A DNA stretch of 64,000 nucleotides from Brachypodium distachyon (taxonomy: Eukaryota; Streptophyta; Magnoliopsida; Poales; Poaceae): assembly GCF_000005505.3 (NCBI RefSeq), contig NC_016131.3, positions 68,522,355 through 68,586,354 of the forward strand, given 5' to 3'. The notes beneath the pieces are model-generated. The model saw only the letters and a program-made list of their open reading frames with translations. It had not been told where the DNA came from and made no database searches. This document shows, piece by piece, positions 43,001-54,420 of this stretch. How positions within the stretch are numbered: position 1 is the first letter of the stretch; every line of letters starts with the position of its first letter. A program made the translations under genes and the position numbers.

Positions 43001-45854
43001 TATATTACTCGGAGCTTCCCTTAAAGATTATTTTGTGCTCAGCTTTCAGTAGAAGGTCGAGAATTTCACTAATGAACATACACATTGCTTGTACCCTTTC
43101 ATAAAATACAAGTATTCTCACTCTCAAAAAAATAATAATCTAGAAAGGGTTCTGTGAATGACTATATTCAAAGTTGGCAAAAATAAAAAGCTCTTTATGA
43201 AGGAGCATTCAGATATGAAAGGACAACTAAAGAGTTTTAATTTTGTAGCTTTTCCTATACATATGTACGTGTTCATTGTCAAATTTGTTCATTTTGCTTG
43301 CTCATACAATATGAACTGAATTCTTCTCTTTCTTATGTCAACAGTGCTCACTTGAGAATATGAACTGAATTATTTGCTTTCTTATGCCAACAGCATGTAC
43401 AAAACACTTGAGAGATACCGCACCTGCAACTACAACTCACAGGAAGCAACACCTCCGGTGGAAAGTGAAGTAAGCCTCCCAAGTTCTTAATAACGACTTC
43501 CTTTATATAATGCCTTTCATACAAGAGAATAGATCAACACCAAAAGTTTTTCGACTAAAGGAGCATAGCATGCGCGTCCCCCTGACTCTAGTCTTGCTTC
43601 TACCCTTGTATAGTTGTTTTCGGTTTCTTTTCCTTTCTTCTTCTTTCTTGTTTTTCTTTCTATGACTCGCTTGGGTTCTGTTGTTGCCTTGTTTGTACTT
43701 TGCGCTTCTTGCGCTTTCTCCTTAATGGAAATGACACACCGCTCAGCGTGTTCGAGAAAAAAAAATGGAGCATAGCTCCCGATTTCCTTAATGACAATAA
43801 TTTCCATATGGTTAGCTAACTTTCTGATTGTAAACACAGATACATTTCTCTTCTAGCTAGATTAACGTTTTGTAGTGCACATTGTTGTATTGTGCCAAAA
43901 CCAACAGTATTTCCTGATCTTTTGTCTAGAATGCATTTTTCCCCCTTAGATTTACATGACACGTTATTTTTACCAAGGTGGAAATATTATTCAGAACAAT
44001 ACTATATAAACGTTTTAGAATATTATTAGAAGACAGCGAAGACAGCTAGTGCCAAAAACAGCAGTATATGTTTGAGATATGTTTTGCTTGAGCAAAAAAC
44101 AGCAGCCATGCGGAAAAAAACCTGGCTCGTTTTCGTTGCGTGGATGGCTGAATCAGGAGGGGGTGACCCCTTAACGGGTCGGTCAGAGAGTGACGCGGTG
44201 ACGAAAACGGGTCAGGTTGGCCACGTGGCGTCTGACGAGTGGGTCCAAAAATACCATCAAACACCTTAATCCCTCCGGTTTAGGTTTTGTGAGAACGATT
44301 GTCTCAATAGTTGTGGTTTTCTGAGACTATTAACAACAACCGTGGTTTTGTGAAACCATAGCCGCAAAAGATGTGATTTTGTGAAATTTACTCGTACGTT
44401 TTAGTGCCTCTTTTCCTCTGAGAATTATCTCACTTGAATAACATGTACTTTTCATTCTTTCTTGTTGAAATTAGATTAATTACCAGGAATATTTGAAACT
44501 GAAGACCAGAGTTGAATTCCTTCAAAGTTCACAAAGGTAATCTTAGAGATGGACTGGACAGTTACTTTTTCTGAATATATATTGCAATGCTGCTGTAACT
44601 TATAAGCCCTCGTTCTCATACTGTAGAAATATTCTTGGTGAGGATCTGGGTCCACTTAGCATGAAGGAGCTTGAGCAGATTGAGAACCAAATAGACATAT
44701 CCCTCAAGCATATCAGGTCAAGAAAGGTAGAAAACTTGAACACCTCATGTCAGTAAGCTAAGGTTCACCAGCTTCAGATGTTTGCATTTTACATACGGAT
44801 GCTGCTTCAAGTTTAAGCAGTTTTACGTATGGTTTCTGCTTCGGTACACCCTAATCCTCCAAACTCAAACATAAGAACAGCTGAGATTGCACCATATCCC
44901 TTTGGTAAGGAGGACACGATGGTCAATTCGAAATTTGTCATCCAAAGCAGTCCTCTTGTTTTGGTTTTGTACAGTCTTAGTGAGAACTTATCTACTTCCG
45001 AACATTTAAATGGTGCTACTTCCATAGTTGTTAGGACGCTGTTACATAGTTTTCACCTAAATGTGTATGCCAATTATATCCGTGGGTTGCATCGCTTTGA
45101 TAAAACGGCATGTCTTTGCAGAATCAAGTATTGCTTGACCAGCTATTTGACCTGAAAAACAAGGTAAATTAATGATGAAGTTCAGAAAATTTCCACCCCA
45201 AATTGTGCATGTTCTTTCTGTTAAGTGGCTGATAAAAATGATTTTCTGCAGGAGCAAGAATTGCAGGATCAAAACAAGGACCTAAGGAAGAAGGTAATAT
45301 CACTGATCTTACAAGTTACAATTTTTATCCGTATATGTAACTTACTATGTTTACCCGCAAAAAAAAACTTACTATGTTGCCAAAAAAATGCATGATGAAG
45401 TCATAAACAACTGTGCATAAAAAAATGCATTTGTTGTACTAATAAAAATAAGACAATTAATCCTAATGTGGCTAAATAAATATGGAGTACTATTTTAACA
45501 CCTTTTTTCTTGTAACTGCCAGTTGCAAGACACCAGCTGTGGAGATAATGCCCTCCACATGTCCTGGCAAGATGGAGGGCAGAGTAGCTCTAGCGGGCAT
45601 GGCAATATCGAGCCTTACCCGGCCGGACTGCTGCAACGCCCGGACAATGATTCTTCCATGCAAATTGGGTATGTCTTGATGCATGTCGATCCAGGATAAG
45701 CTGCCACATCTCTCCAATACACTAATTCTCCATGCAAATTACTTCCTCTTTTCCTCTGTAAAGGCATCACCCGGCCTACATGGATCAGCTGAACAACGAA
45801 GACATGGCTTCTCAGGACCCAAACGGACACCACGGAACTTCAGGCTGGATATGA
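34055..45854 (+). CDS. LHS1: LHS1/OsMADS1-type SEPALLATA MADS-box transcription factor, 8 exons
   Basis: Exons: 34055-34239, 43394-43469, 44475-44536, 44627-44726, 45122-45163, 45252-45293, 45523-45668 and 45764-45854. All are GT-AG with an intact frame, giving 247 residues (rice OsMADS1 is slightly longer). Residues 1-60 are the DNA-binding MADS domain ([20 protein letters not shown] onward), with Met at position 8 where Leu is usual in relatives. The K domain includes [37 protein letters not shown] and [20 protein letters not shown]. The C-terminus carries HMSWQDGG and ends HHGTSGWI, as LHS1 proteins do. The two 42-base exons match the usual SEP gene structure. In rice the protein specifies lemma/palea identity and floret meristem determinacy in complexes with other MADS proteins. 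DL lies convergently 4.3 kb downstream. Confidence 0.96.
35647..35759. mobile_element. Stowaway MITE in LHS1 intron 1
   Basis: CTCACTCAGTTTCATAATTC at the left pairs with GAATTATGGAACGGAGGAAG at the right, and TA flanks both ends. The interior has the usual ACATGTATCTAGACAC and GATACATCC blocks. It is about 113 bp, the same subfamily as the copies at 19594 and 61519. Confidence 0.85.
36440..36717 (+). mobile_element. LINE 3' tail (plus strand) in LHS1 intron 1
   Basis: CGATGCAGAGGCTGGGGTCTTCCCC followed by an A-rich end (GCAAAAAGAAAAAAAC) is the characteristic 3' terminus of a grass LINE family. The upstream 200 bases are 3' UTR-like and T-rich. The 5' limit is uncertain. Confidence 0.6.
37136..38330 (-). 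mobile_element. 5'-truncated LINE in LHS1 intron 1
   Basis: Minus-strand translations match the C-terminal part of plant LINE ORF2. Pieces such as [10 protein letters not shown]...LVQRL..VNL (about 38090-38190) come first. [40 protein letters not shown] and a [15 protein letters not shown] stretch then mark the zinc-binding RT-associated domain (zf-RVT). The 3' UTR ends with GATGCAGAGGCCGGAGCATTCCCCC at the left boundary, next to a T run on the plus strand (the poly-A end). Only the last 1.2 kb remain. The 110-bp repeat at 37932-38040 appears inserted in it. Confidence 0.75.
37932..38040. repeat. Dispersed 110-bp repeat, copy 1
   Basis: The sequence is internally repetitive in roughly 35-base units built on GTGGTTTGTGAGAC and ACAACCGTGGTTGTGTGAGAC, ending TGAAATTTACTC. 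A close copy lies at 44284-44393 in intron 2. It is probably a piece of a DNA transposon. Confidence 0.6.
40900..41340. other. GC-rich block in LHS1 intron 1
   Basis: A sharply GC-rich, Pro/Ala/Arg-coding-like stretch with repeated CAGCCCGC motifs interrupts AT-rich intron DNA. Open frames on both strands have no recognisable domain. It could be a captured gene fragment in a transposon or a low-complexity repeat. Confidence 0.45.
43560..43766 (+). mobile_element. Second LINE-family 3' end, between LHS1 exons 2 and 3
   Basis: A T-rich 3' UTR-like stretch ends with CTTAATGGAAATGACACACC and GCTCAGCGTGTTCGAGAAAAAAAAA. This ending is typical of another grass LINE group. Only the tail is present. 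It lies about 90 bases downstream of exon 2, in intron 2. Confidence 0.65.
44284..44393. repeat. Dispersed 110-bp repeat, copy 2
   Basis: Homologous over its length to 37932-38040, with shared GTGAGA...TAGTTGTGGTTTTCTGAGAC, ACAACAACCGTGG and TGTGAAATTTACTC blocks. It lies in intron 2 of LHS1, just upstream of exon 3. Confidence 0.6.
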
Positions 45855-46005
45855 GTGGTTCAGAGACGATTGGGTCAGAACAGGATGCGTGTATCGTTTC
45901 GTCCGTCAGTCTGGAGTCTTATGAATAACAGCGCGATAGATCCATTTATGTGGTCACTGGTCTATATATTGAGACTGCTAGCTCTTGGCATGCACTTCCC
46001 CAAAC

Positions 46006-46011
46006 AATAAA
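46006..46011 (+). terminator. Probable LHS1 polyadenylation signal
   Basis: AATAAA lies about 150 bases after the LHS1 stop codon. The cleavage site is unknown. Confidence 0.55.
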
Positions 46012-46271
46012 AACAGTCGTGAATGATTCAAGTCGAGCAAGTGAGTGTGTTGTATGTCATTGTCGGTCCACGGACATTGCGTGGCCTGGCGTTGCGTACT
46101 GTATCTAATGTTATCTGGATATATTATATTCGTGTGTGCTGGATGTGTGGTAAGCACTATACGTTAATCGATCGAAATACCTACGTATGCTGATTAAGCT
46201 GCGTGTACGCTGATTATATGTTGGGAGGTCGAAACCTCTTTAGGCGCATCTCAAAAAAAAAAAACTCTTTA

Positions 46272-46530
46272 GGCCTTGGTTGGTGTTAGTGTATTTTCTA
46301 GTCACTGGTGTTTTGGTATTTGAGAGTTCTGGGTGCTCACCCAAAACTCTCAAAAACCCAAAATGAGAAGTGTTTTAATTTGATACAAAATGGAGTGTTT
46401 TGTGGAGGGAAACTAGAGATCTCCTCCAAACTTTTCCTACCAAACAATCATTTGATGTTACTAGTGTTTTTAACATGAAGTGGATAATAATTTAAAAAAC
46501 ACCCCAAAAACTATAGTAACAAACAAGGCC
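46272..46530. mobile_element. Tourist-like MITE, 259 bp, between LHS1 and DL
   Basis: Ends are GGCCTTGGTTGG and ACAAACAAGGCC, imperfect reverse complements, with TTA on both sides (46269-46271 and 46531-46533). An internal palindrome surrounds TGGGTGCTCACCCA. There is no coding capacity. Confidence 0.75.
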
Positions 46531-46601
46531 TTAGGCGTGTTACTTGTTTGCATGAGTACTTCAGCTAGGACGGCTGAGGAGAAACCTGGCAAGAAATACA
46601 C

Positions 46602-46877
46602 TGGTTGTTTAGTTGCCTGGCATCTCGGCTCAACCAAGTGAGCGTGTGCTATATGCAAAACTGTTTACTCGGTCGTCCTGTGAAAAATAAAATTCTCTAA
46701 AGGCCCGTTCGTTTACAGCAATCCCCGCAAGTATTGGAGTGGTTGTTTAGTTGCCTGGCATCTCGGCTCAACCAAGTGAGCGTGTGCTATATGCAAAACT
46801 GTTTACTCGGTCGTCCTGTGAAAAATAAAATTCTCTAAAGGCCCGTTCGTTTACAGCAATCCCCGCAAGTATTGGAG
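46602..46877. repeat. Exact 138-bp tandem duplication
   Basis: The unit beginning TGGTTGTTTAGTTGCCTGGC and ending CCCCGCAAGTATTGGAG occurs twice head to tail, starting at 46602 and 46740. I found no difference between the copies by eye. It lies between LHS1 and DL and encodes nothing. Confidence 0.92.
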
Positions 46878-46879
46878 TG

Positions 46880-48870
46880 GATTTAGGGGAAAGTAAGCTG
46901 AAATTTCGTGGTTCCCCGTTGATCCCCGTCGGGAAGGTCGACCTCAAATTTTCCTGGTAGACTTACACAGGACGCTGCTCGCGCAGTCGTGCCAACCCTG
47001 CTCATGGGCTGGGCCTTACACTGACCACTTCGCTGGCAGCCCAACAACTCGCGCTACAAGTCTCGTGTTCCAACATTTTTTTCCCCAAACCCCGAAAAAC
47101 CCCACCATTGGTCCAAGAAGGGGAGCCATCGTCACCTCACGGAAGAAGCAACGGTTTGCTGGTTGTCGCCGCCCCCGGCCCACGCAGGCATGCAGCATAC
47201 TGCTGCCTAGGCCGATTGTCACACACCAGAAGGTTAGATCGCTCATGGGTACTCATAAAAAGTTGTTCATCTGCCTTCACACTTTCCTCTAAAAAAAAAT
47301 CTGCCTTCACACTTTTGTTCATATAGACCTAAAAAAAACCCGCTAAAAAAATATAGACCTAAGAAACATTCATCACATTGTTATAATTTCTTCATCAGTC
47401 ATCACTAAGTGTAATGCGGAATTTGTCCCACTATCCAAAAGTACTATGCACAGTAAGAACTAAAAATTGTTCATCCTTTTGAAATAATATACCCTGCAGC
47501 GCAAAAAGTGTGCGCATTTTTTTTAAGAACTATAATACAAAAGCAGAAGCTCACAAAGACACACATAAATCACACGTATGAACGCTTGCACGCATATCTT
47601 ATCCTTATGAGCACCTTCAAGAGATTGAACCGACATAGAGGACATTGAGATTGACGAAGTTACCATAAATGCATCATAGTTGACGTGTACGTCACTTCCG
47701 TTTGAAACAACAATGCTAATTAAATCTTGTAAATAAATCTAGGTAAAAACGAGTGCCCATACCAAGTATGGAACTTGAATCCGTGTGAAGTGATTCCAAC
47801 ATAAAGAACCAAACCACCTGAGCATAGTCTGCAAAATAATTGTGCGCATTTGTTTCCTTAATAAATAAAACAATGTTTACGCACGTGTCACCATAGTTTG
47901 TTCACTCGCATTGTTCCACTGCTTACAGTAAAAATGAGAAAAAATGTGTTTCCAAAATATAAGATGTAAAGTAATTAAAAGGGAAAAGGAATGAATGGAA
48001 GAAAGAAAATAACCGAGTGTTTTTACACGGAAAGAACTGCTGTTGGTCTGGGCTCTCCGTTGCTCGTGCTGTGGCCAGTGCCCAGCAAGAAATTGGCCCA
48101 GCGAAGAAAGAAGAAGTAGAGCTAGCACGGCGTACTAAAGGAAAACAAAACGGGCTTATTTGAGGCCCATGAGGAGACATGAGGTGAAATCCCGCGAAGT
48201 AGCTGGGCCGGCTGTCCTTTACCGCGAGAGCTTGCTCAAAGAGGCCCTGCAGACGGGCCCTGGATGCCAGAAGCTCAGAATCGCCTGAGGGCCGTGAGGG
48301 TTTGCTTATTTTCCCGTGTACGCCATATGGGACGCACGTTGCACGATGTCTAAAAGAAGGAAAAAATAGGGAGAAAAAAAAAAGAAGGGCCGAGTCACAT
48401 TGGCGTCCAGTTCAGTGAATGCAAGCGAACTAAACTTTACGATCTTCATACAAAACTAAATAAATATTCACGATCATCGTCGAGAGCGATTTATTTAGGG
48501 AGGGGAGGGAGGGATGTGTCATATGTGTCATATTTAGGGAGGGGAGGGAGGGATGTAAAGCAACGCACTCAAATTAGACCTGCATGCACCACTTACGCCA
48601 TGCCATTCAGATCGATCCGTCAGCTATATATGGTTAAGAATTCGAGTTCCCTAACAAGTGCCTGAGGCCATCGCATCCACAATAATCAGCAACTCTATAC
48701 TATAGATGCCAAGCGACAATAGATTCGTACATTTTTCTTTTAATGTTTGGCTTTATTAATTGATTCAACAACAGGAGTACAAAAGATCGAATATAACAAA
48801 AACCGGCAAGAATTGTTCTAAACAAAAATAAACATTATGTTAAGATTCCCTGAAGTCCAAATTGCTAGAT
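46880..48870. other. Intergenic DNA between LHS1 and DL
   Basis: No gene is visible. The left part (46880-46960) has features of a hAT or Harbinger-type MITE end. A short two-copy GGGAGGGGAGGGAGGGATGT repeat lies at 48493-48556. The rest is AT-rich with short open frames only. Confidence 0.5.
48493..48556. repeat. Two-copy G-rich minisatellite
   Basis: ATTTAGGGAGGGGAGGGAGG plus GATGT occurs at 48493 and again near 48532, separated by TGTCATATGTGTCAT. Confidence 0.8.
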
Positions 48871-48997
48871 CCGCCCTCCGTCCAACAAAGGATTTCTCAA
48901 CTTTGATCAAATTTGAATGCATCTACATATATACTAAATTATGTCTAGATACATTCAAATTTTGACAAACTTAAGACATTTTGTTGGACGGAGGGAG
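48871..48997. mobile_element. Stowaway MITE
   Basis: Ends CGCCCTCCGTCCAACAAAGG and TTTTGTTGGACGGAGGGAG are inverted repeats. The interior carries TGAATGCATCTACATATA and TAGATACATTCAAA. It is about 127 bp and belongs to the CCGTCCAACAAA subgroup also found at 63140. Confidence 0.85.
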
Positions 48998-49223
48998 TAG
49001 ACGACATGCGCATGAGTGCTCGATCGGGCCAAAAGGAGAATCGATCCACTACCATAGAACACCCCTACAACAGATTGCCGATCTCACAACACTGCTAGGT
49101 TCGGCACCACCCGTCAGTAACAGTGTGTCAATCGAGGTGTACCTCCCACTAATGGGCAATGGGCAGTCTCCTATACTCACAATCGTAGGGGATCTAGATA
49201 GTTTTCATTGCAAAAATATTTTA

Positions 49224-49348
49224 CTCCCTCGGTTCAACAAAAGATGTTTTAAGTTTGTGAAAATTTAGATGTATCTACCCACATGATTTAGTGTATATAG
49301 ATGCATTCAATTAGTCAAAGTTGAGACATCATTTTTTGTACGGAGGAA
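49224..49348. mobile_element. Stowaway MITE
   Basis: CTCCCTCGGTTCAACAAAAG at the left pairs with CATTTTTTGTACGGAGGAA at the right, with TA on both sides and the internal TAGATGTATCTA block. It is about 125 bp. Confidence 0.82.
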
Positions 49349-50182
49349 TACCTAAATTATATTCGACGAGATGGAAACCAAAGAACACTGATAAGACTTA
49401 GCACCTGAGGCGTCACTCTCAACAACAGTTGTGCTCAAAATAACTAGAAAATTTTGTTGAATAATTATACGTCCAAAACGTATAGACTTTCTTGGATTCC
49501 ATTAGGTCAAAACTGTCCGAATTAACATTGTTTTCAGTAAATCAATGGTCCTCGCGTACTGATCAAATAATGGTTTTGTGTGCACATGCACCTAGATAGT
49601 TCGAGAATCATGTACACGTTCTACTGTTCATCGTACGGTCCAATTGTTGTACCACCGTGTGACAAGTTGACTGCTGGGGATTTACTAGCCGAAACCGACA
49701 TGGCGGCCACGTGACGTGTTTTAGTCCCGTCGAACCGTTTTTTCACTAAAGTGTTACATTAATCTCATTTTAAGGATTTATGTGTGCGTTTTTTCAATTC
49801 GTGGACTAAAGTGTTCATTTTTGCCGAGTTCATGAATTAGTGGTGTATTTACTCAATCACAAATGTATATACGAACATATCTCAGAAAAGTAATCCCCCT
49901 ATCAAGGACCATGCATGCATATAGGGAATTAGGAGATGGAAGATATATTAAGGTAGAAGCTGTTCATAATTAAAAGGGTACGCACATACACTCCAACAAA
50001 CAAATATAACATACAACACCAGCAACTTAATTAACGGTAGCAGCAGCAGAGCAACGACGGAGAGTAACTAAACACAAAACGCGCGCACATGCATTATATA
50101 TGCATAGCGACGGAGGATGATGATGAGCTAGCTGATAAGTGATCGATTGATGTAATACTGATCCCGGCATCATGAATGCCGC
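49349..50182. other. DL 3' flank
   Basis: The DL 3' UTR should lie at the right end. I do not see an unambiguous minus-strand AATAAA. No gene is visible. Confidence 0.5.
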
Positions 50183-53100
50183 CTAGCCGCTGCGCTCCAT
50201 CTGCTTGAAGATGTCAAAGCTCTCAACGACTTGCTCGTTGGACCTCTCCTGCAGCTAGCAATTGGTATATTCGAATCAATAACAGCCTGGATAACTAATG
50301 CCTCCAGATACAATATTTGCTTAATTAGGTGAGTAGTGAATTACCTGCGGACTGGGCACTACTACTGATCTGGGCTCCGAGGTGCTGTTGGAAGCAGAAA
50401 CAGCCGATGAGCAGCGAGGGTCGCACTTGGCCCACTGCATGTATGAAAAATATATATCTCAGCGTCATGGAATTAATGAAATTGTTTGAGAGAGTAATTA
50501 ACTAAATAGCTGAATCAAGAGCTCATGAATAGCATGTATATACTATCTTACGTTCTTAGCAGCCATGCTGAATGCCTCTCTGTGAGGGATATCTGGCTTC
50601 GCAGCTTTGATACGCTGTATTTCCTCCCTGCCAAAGATGCATGCATGTGGTCATGATAGGTATACAACAGAAAGTAGACAAGTAAGTGAAGCTACACCAA
50701 TATGTCTTAAAGTGCGGTAAGGAAAAATTATTGAAGTACAAGAAGTCGTCCAATAATTTTATCCAGGGTAGAATGAATGTTTTGAAATTAAACAAAATTC
50801 ATAAGTATATGGAAGGTATAGTCATTTGAGTATCATAATTAATTTTTTGTTCTTTATGTGGACATATATCTGTAGTATATCACGCAGTTGGTACTAGCGA
50901 ACTGCTGCTTGTGATTTTTGGCCTGAACCAAATCAACTGCCACTACATTACTGGGAAAAATAAAATTGGCAAGGATTTTTTAATATGGAGGAGAAAAAAG
51001 AAATATTAGTAAACTAGAATAGGTGTAAATATACACATAGTTGTCTTTTATATAATTTGTAGATTAATCTCACTATTTAAGAAGTATATAATTCTATGCA
51101 GTAACATAAGTACTTAGGCTAATTATATATGTATACCTAGACTGCCGTACGTAGCTACCAAAAAGTTGAAATAAAGATGTACCGCTATTGTTTTGTACGG
51201 AGTACAAATTAACTTCGGTGTTATCTTAAGTCTGAGGTACGAAAAATTTGAGAAGTATATATGAGCACATAATGCAAACCAATTGAAAATTAAAATATAT
51301 CATTTTCTAAAAGAACAAACAATGATTCTTTGGCCATCAAACAAAACAACAAATCACACACCTCTAATATATACATTTCATACATATTATGCTGGACTCT
51401 TTCCAACATTTCAATTACATCCTTCCAATGTAGACTGGATGTACCCTTGATAGTTGTGTTGTGTAGTGTGTTATTTGATTCAAAGAGGAAGAAGAATGCA
51501 TGCATTTCATCATTTGGTTTAATATACTAAGGTTTAGAATTTGTTCCAAATATTTTGTAGAAAAGTCATCGCAATAGTCTCTGCCTTTTGTATGTGCTTC
51601 TTTCTGTGCCTACTTGAGATCAGGATGCACTAGCTAGCTGGTTTCAAAATTTGCAAGGTATTTGAAAAAACTTTGTAACATTTAATATCTTGGTATGTAG
51701 CCAGCAATTTTGAGGGAGGACAAAATTAAATAGTAGATGAAGAAGAATAGATCTACAGTAGGCAGTTTAACACCTTAGTTTAATATGATGTCCGCATCAT
51801 TTTACATCACAAAACCTTATATACTGGAGACAACAAACAAGATCCATATGTATCGACAATGTTCTAGCAAGCTTGCTTAGGTAAATTCTGCAAACAAGTA
51901 ACTGTACTTACATGGTTTGAATATATTGTACTGATCTATCCATGTTTAAAAGAAAAATGGCTAAGTTGTGACGAGGGAAAAATATTATTGGAATATATCC
52001 CTTGCTAATTGCTAGTACTTGAAATCTTCATTTTCTAGAAAGCAGATAATCAAACATGAATTTAAACATAAAAGAGAGCTGCAGATCTCGGGAAAAAAAA
52101 CTTGTTAAAGTTAATAAAAAGAGTGAACCCCTGAACCAAAAAATAAATCAGATCACATAAACTATATGTTATCACATGTACTATCAAGGACATATATACG
52201 ATGTATCTGAACAAAATAAAGGGAAAGAGAAAAGAAAAGCCATCTCACCTCATGAAGCGATTGTAAGCAGATGGAAGGCGGTGTTTCTTCTCCGGGGCTA
52301 CAACCAAATGAAAGAAAAATAAATTTTGATTGGAAGAAACTGAAGACTTTGTTCATGAATACCCCAAGAAAACTGAAACAAGTAAATCTTGTTCCACCAA
52401 CATGGAAGAGCAAACATGCATGGAAGGTTAAAGGAGAAAAGAAGGAAGGGAGTAAGGAACGAAAGAAGAGGCGATGTGTAGTTTCTTGGTACTTACGCTT
52501 CACAACAAAGGGAGCCCTGGGACTGGCATCACTTGATGTCGGCGAGGCCAGCGGTGGCAGCGGCTGGTTCCTCCTGCAGTCAGTGCATCCCTATACCAAG
52601 AATAAATCAAGTGGACACATAAGAATCAAGGCCAAAATTAAATCTCACAACGCCACCATGATAAAATCAATATATTAATTTCCTAGAAGCCATTCTCAGA
52701 TCTTCTTCGTCAATAAAATTCAAAACTAGTAATGAATGCGCATCTCCTAGCTAATTCCCAAATATGAGTTGGGGAACCATGCATGAATGCCACAGCAGAG
52801 AGCTGCTGCTAGCTTCTGCATGCTGCCATAGCTTAAAAAACATCAACTGGCTTTTGCAGCGATGAGAGCTTTCCCAGGACACAGATGAGCAAAAGAAATC
52901 TTTTCTAGTCCAGTGTTGTTTAATCTTGCCTTGCAAACAGTACTTTTGAGTAGTTCAATAAAGAGGAGAGAGAGAGAGAGCAAACAAACATAGCAAAGAA
53001 AAGGAACACTGACGCAAACTGGAAAAAAGGCAAGGCGATGACCATATTTCATGAGAAAATCGCACACGCTCTGTGCAGCGATTTATTTCTGGTTGCGTTC

Positions 53101-54249
53101 CATTTCTTTCATTAGTGCAACTTTTTTCTTTTTCCTGCAGCGTTCCTCCACCCCTTCTTCTCTCTTCATAACAAGTAGCCAAGTACCATATCTCCTCAGA
53201 AAGAGAAAAAGCTAGGAGATAATAAAGCATATATCACCCTAAAATCAACAGGAAGAAAATAATTTTTGGGAGAAGAGATCAAGAGAGTGAGACCTGGAAC
53301 GGCCCCATGGGGTGGTGGTGATCATTTGGGGACAGCGGCTGCACCATGGGCGGCGGCCGCGGGCTGAGGAAGGAGAGGTTGTTGCAGTGGCCGCATTTCA
53401 CAGTCACGGTGTCCATCAGCCTCTTGCATGGAACTCCAACCTGCAGCTACCCAAAAAACACAAAATCAATCACACAATATTGCTATTGATTAAAAAACCG
53501 AAGCACACTCTCTGAACTGATTCCTTTGTGTTGCGTGGCATGCACTGCCCTCAAGTATTGTGCAAGAAATCTGAAAGAAAGAAGAAAGGAGGTGCATGCC
53601 AAGAGAGAGGATAGAACAAGAACATGCTGAATTAGCTAGGATTCCTGTCCAATCTGAACTCACATCATGCATGTAACAAGAAACAAGAGGAGAAACAGAA
53701 GCAGATGGAAACCACGAGATAGACTTACTACTGGAGTTGAAAAGATGGAGCATGACACCAGCCAGCTATCCCATCATCCGGACAAAAGCATCAATAGCCA
53801 AATGAAACACCGCGTAGGAAAAGAATTAAATCAGCGCCTAAAGCATGTGTATGTGGCGGCACATCAATCATGTCGCCTGAACAAAAATTCTAACTGGTGC
53901 ACACGTACGGCTGCACGTCAGCGTGTGCCCGCCGATCCTCCAATCAGCGGGAGAGCAAGAATCTGGACTAATTTGGGTTATCTTTCCAGTTCCTGCTCTC
54001 CCTACACATACAGTGAAAAAGCAAGGGCAAGGAGCAGCAAGCGGAAGTTTCTGGGAAATCATGCAACATTGGGTCGATCGATCGATCCCTAGAAATTAAT
54101 GAGAAGAAACAAGGGAAAAGAATATGTGCGCGCGCGCGGTCATCGCAAGGCCGATCGATCCGGTTTCTCGAGGAGTTTACCGCGAGCACGGTGTTGCAGT
54201 AGGTGCAGCGCACGTAGCACAGGTGCTCGGACGGCGACACCAAATCCAT
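50183..54249 (-). CDS. DL: DROOPING LEAF (CRABS CLAW-type YABBY transcription factor), 7 exons
   Basis: Exons in coding order: 54249-54181, 53440-53294, 52590-52497, 52297-52249, 50627-50552, 50434-50345 and 50248-50183. All introns are GT-AG and the frame is intact, giving 196 residues. The C2C2 zinc finger uses Cys15 and Cys18 ([11 protein letters not shown]) with Cys39 and Cys42 ([12 protein letters not shown]). The YABBY domain (about 104-150) contains [35 protein letters not shown] and KNWAKC. The protein ends [12 protein letters not shown]. The whole protein matches rice DL closely from memory. In rice DL specifies carpel identity and makes the leaf midrib. An in-frame upstream ATG at 54264 would add five residues (MQQSS); I chose 54249 because its context (ATGG) is better and it matches the known start. 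Transcription converges on LHS1. Confidence 0.96.
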
Positions 54250-54420
54250 GCTGCTCTGCTGCATGGTAAGTAGCTAGCTAATAACCCGGTGACCGGTGGA
54301 TGCCGTAGGGAGGAGGCTGCAGCGGGTGGCGAGAGAGTGCAGTGGGGAAGGAGGTAGAAGAAGAAGAAGAAGAAGATGTAGAAGGGGAGAGAGAGGGAGG
54401 GGGTTGTCCTTGTCCAGCCG
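54250..54420 (-). promoter_or_regulatory. CT-rich 5' leader of DL
   Basis: On the coding strand this region reads CCCTCTCTCTCCCC, then CATCTTCTTCTTCTTCTTCT and CCTCCTTCC. Such pyrimidine-rich leaders are common upstream of plant developmental genes and can bind GAGA-type factors. No TATA box was assigned with confidence. Confidence 0.4.

Larger units (their letters stand above)
34240..43393 (+). other. First intron of LHS1, 9.15 kb
   Basis: It runs from GTACGCACC after the MADS-box exon to CAACAG before CATGTACAAAACACTTGAG. It contains a Stowaway MITE, LINE tails, a truncated LINE on the minus strand, a shared 110-bp repeat and a GC-rich block. Stretches such as 34240-35500, 38440-40880 and 41350-43393 show no gene. 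Large first introns with regulatory sites are common in MADS-box genes; whether this one is regulatory is not shown by the sequence. Confidence 0.85.
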
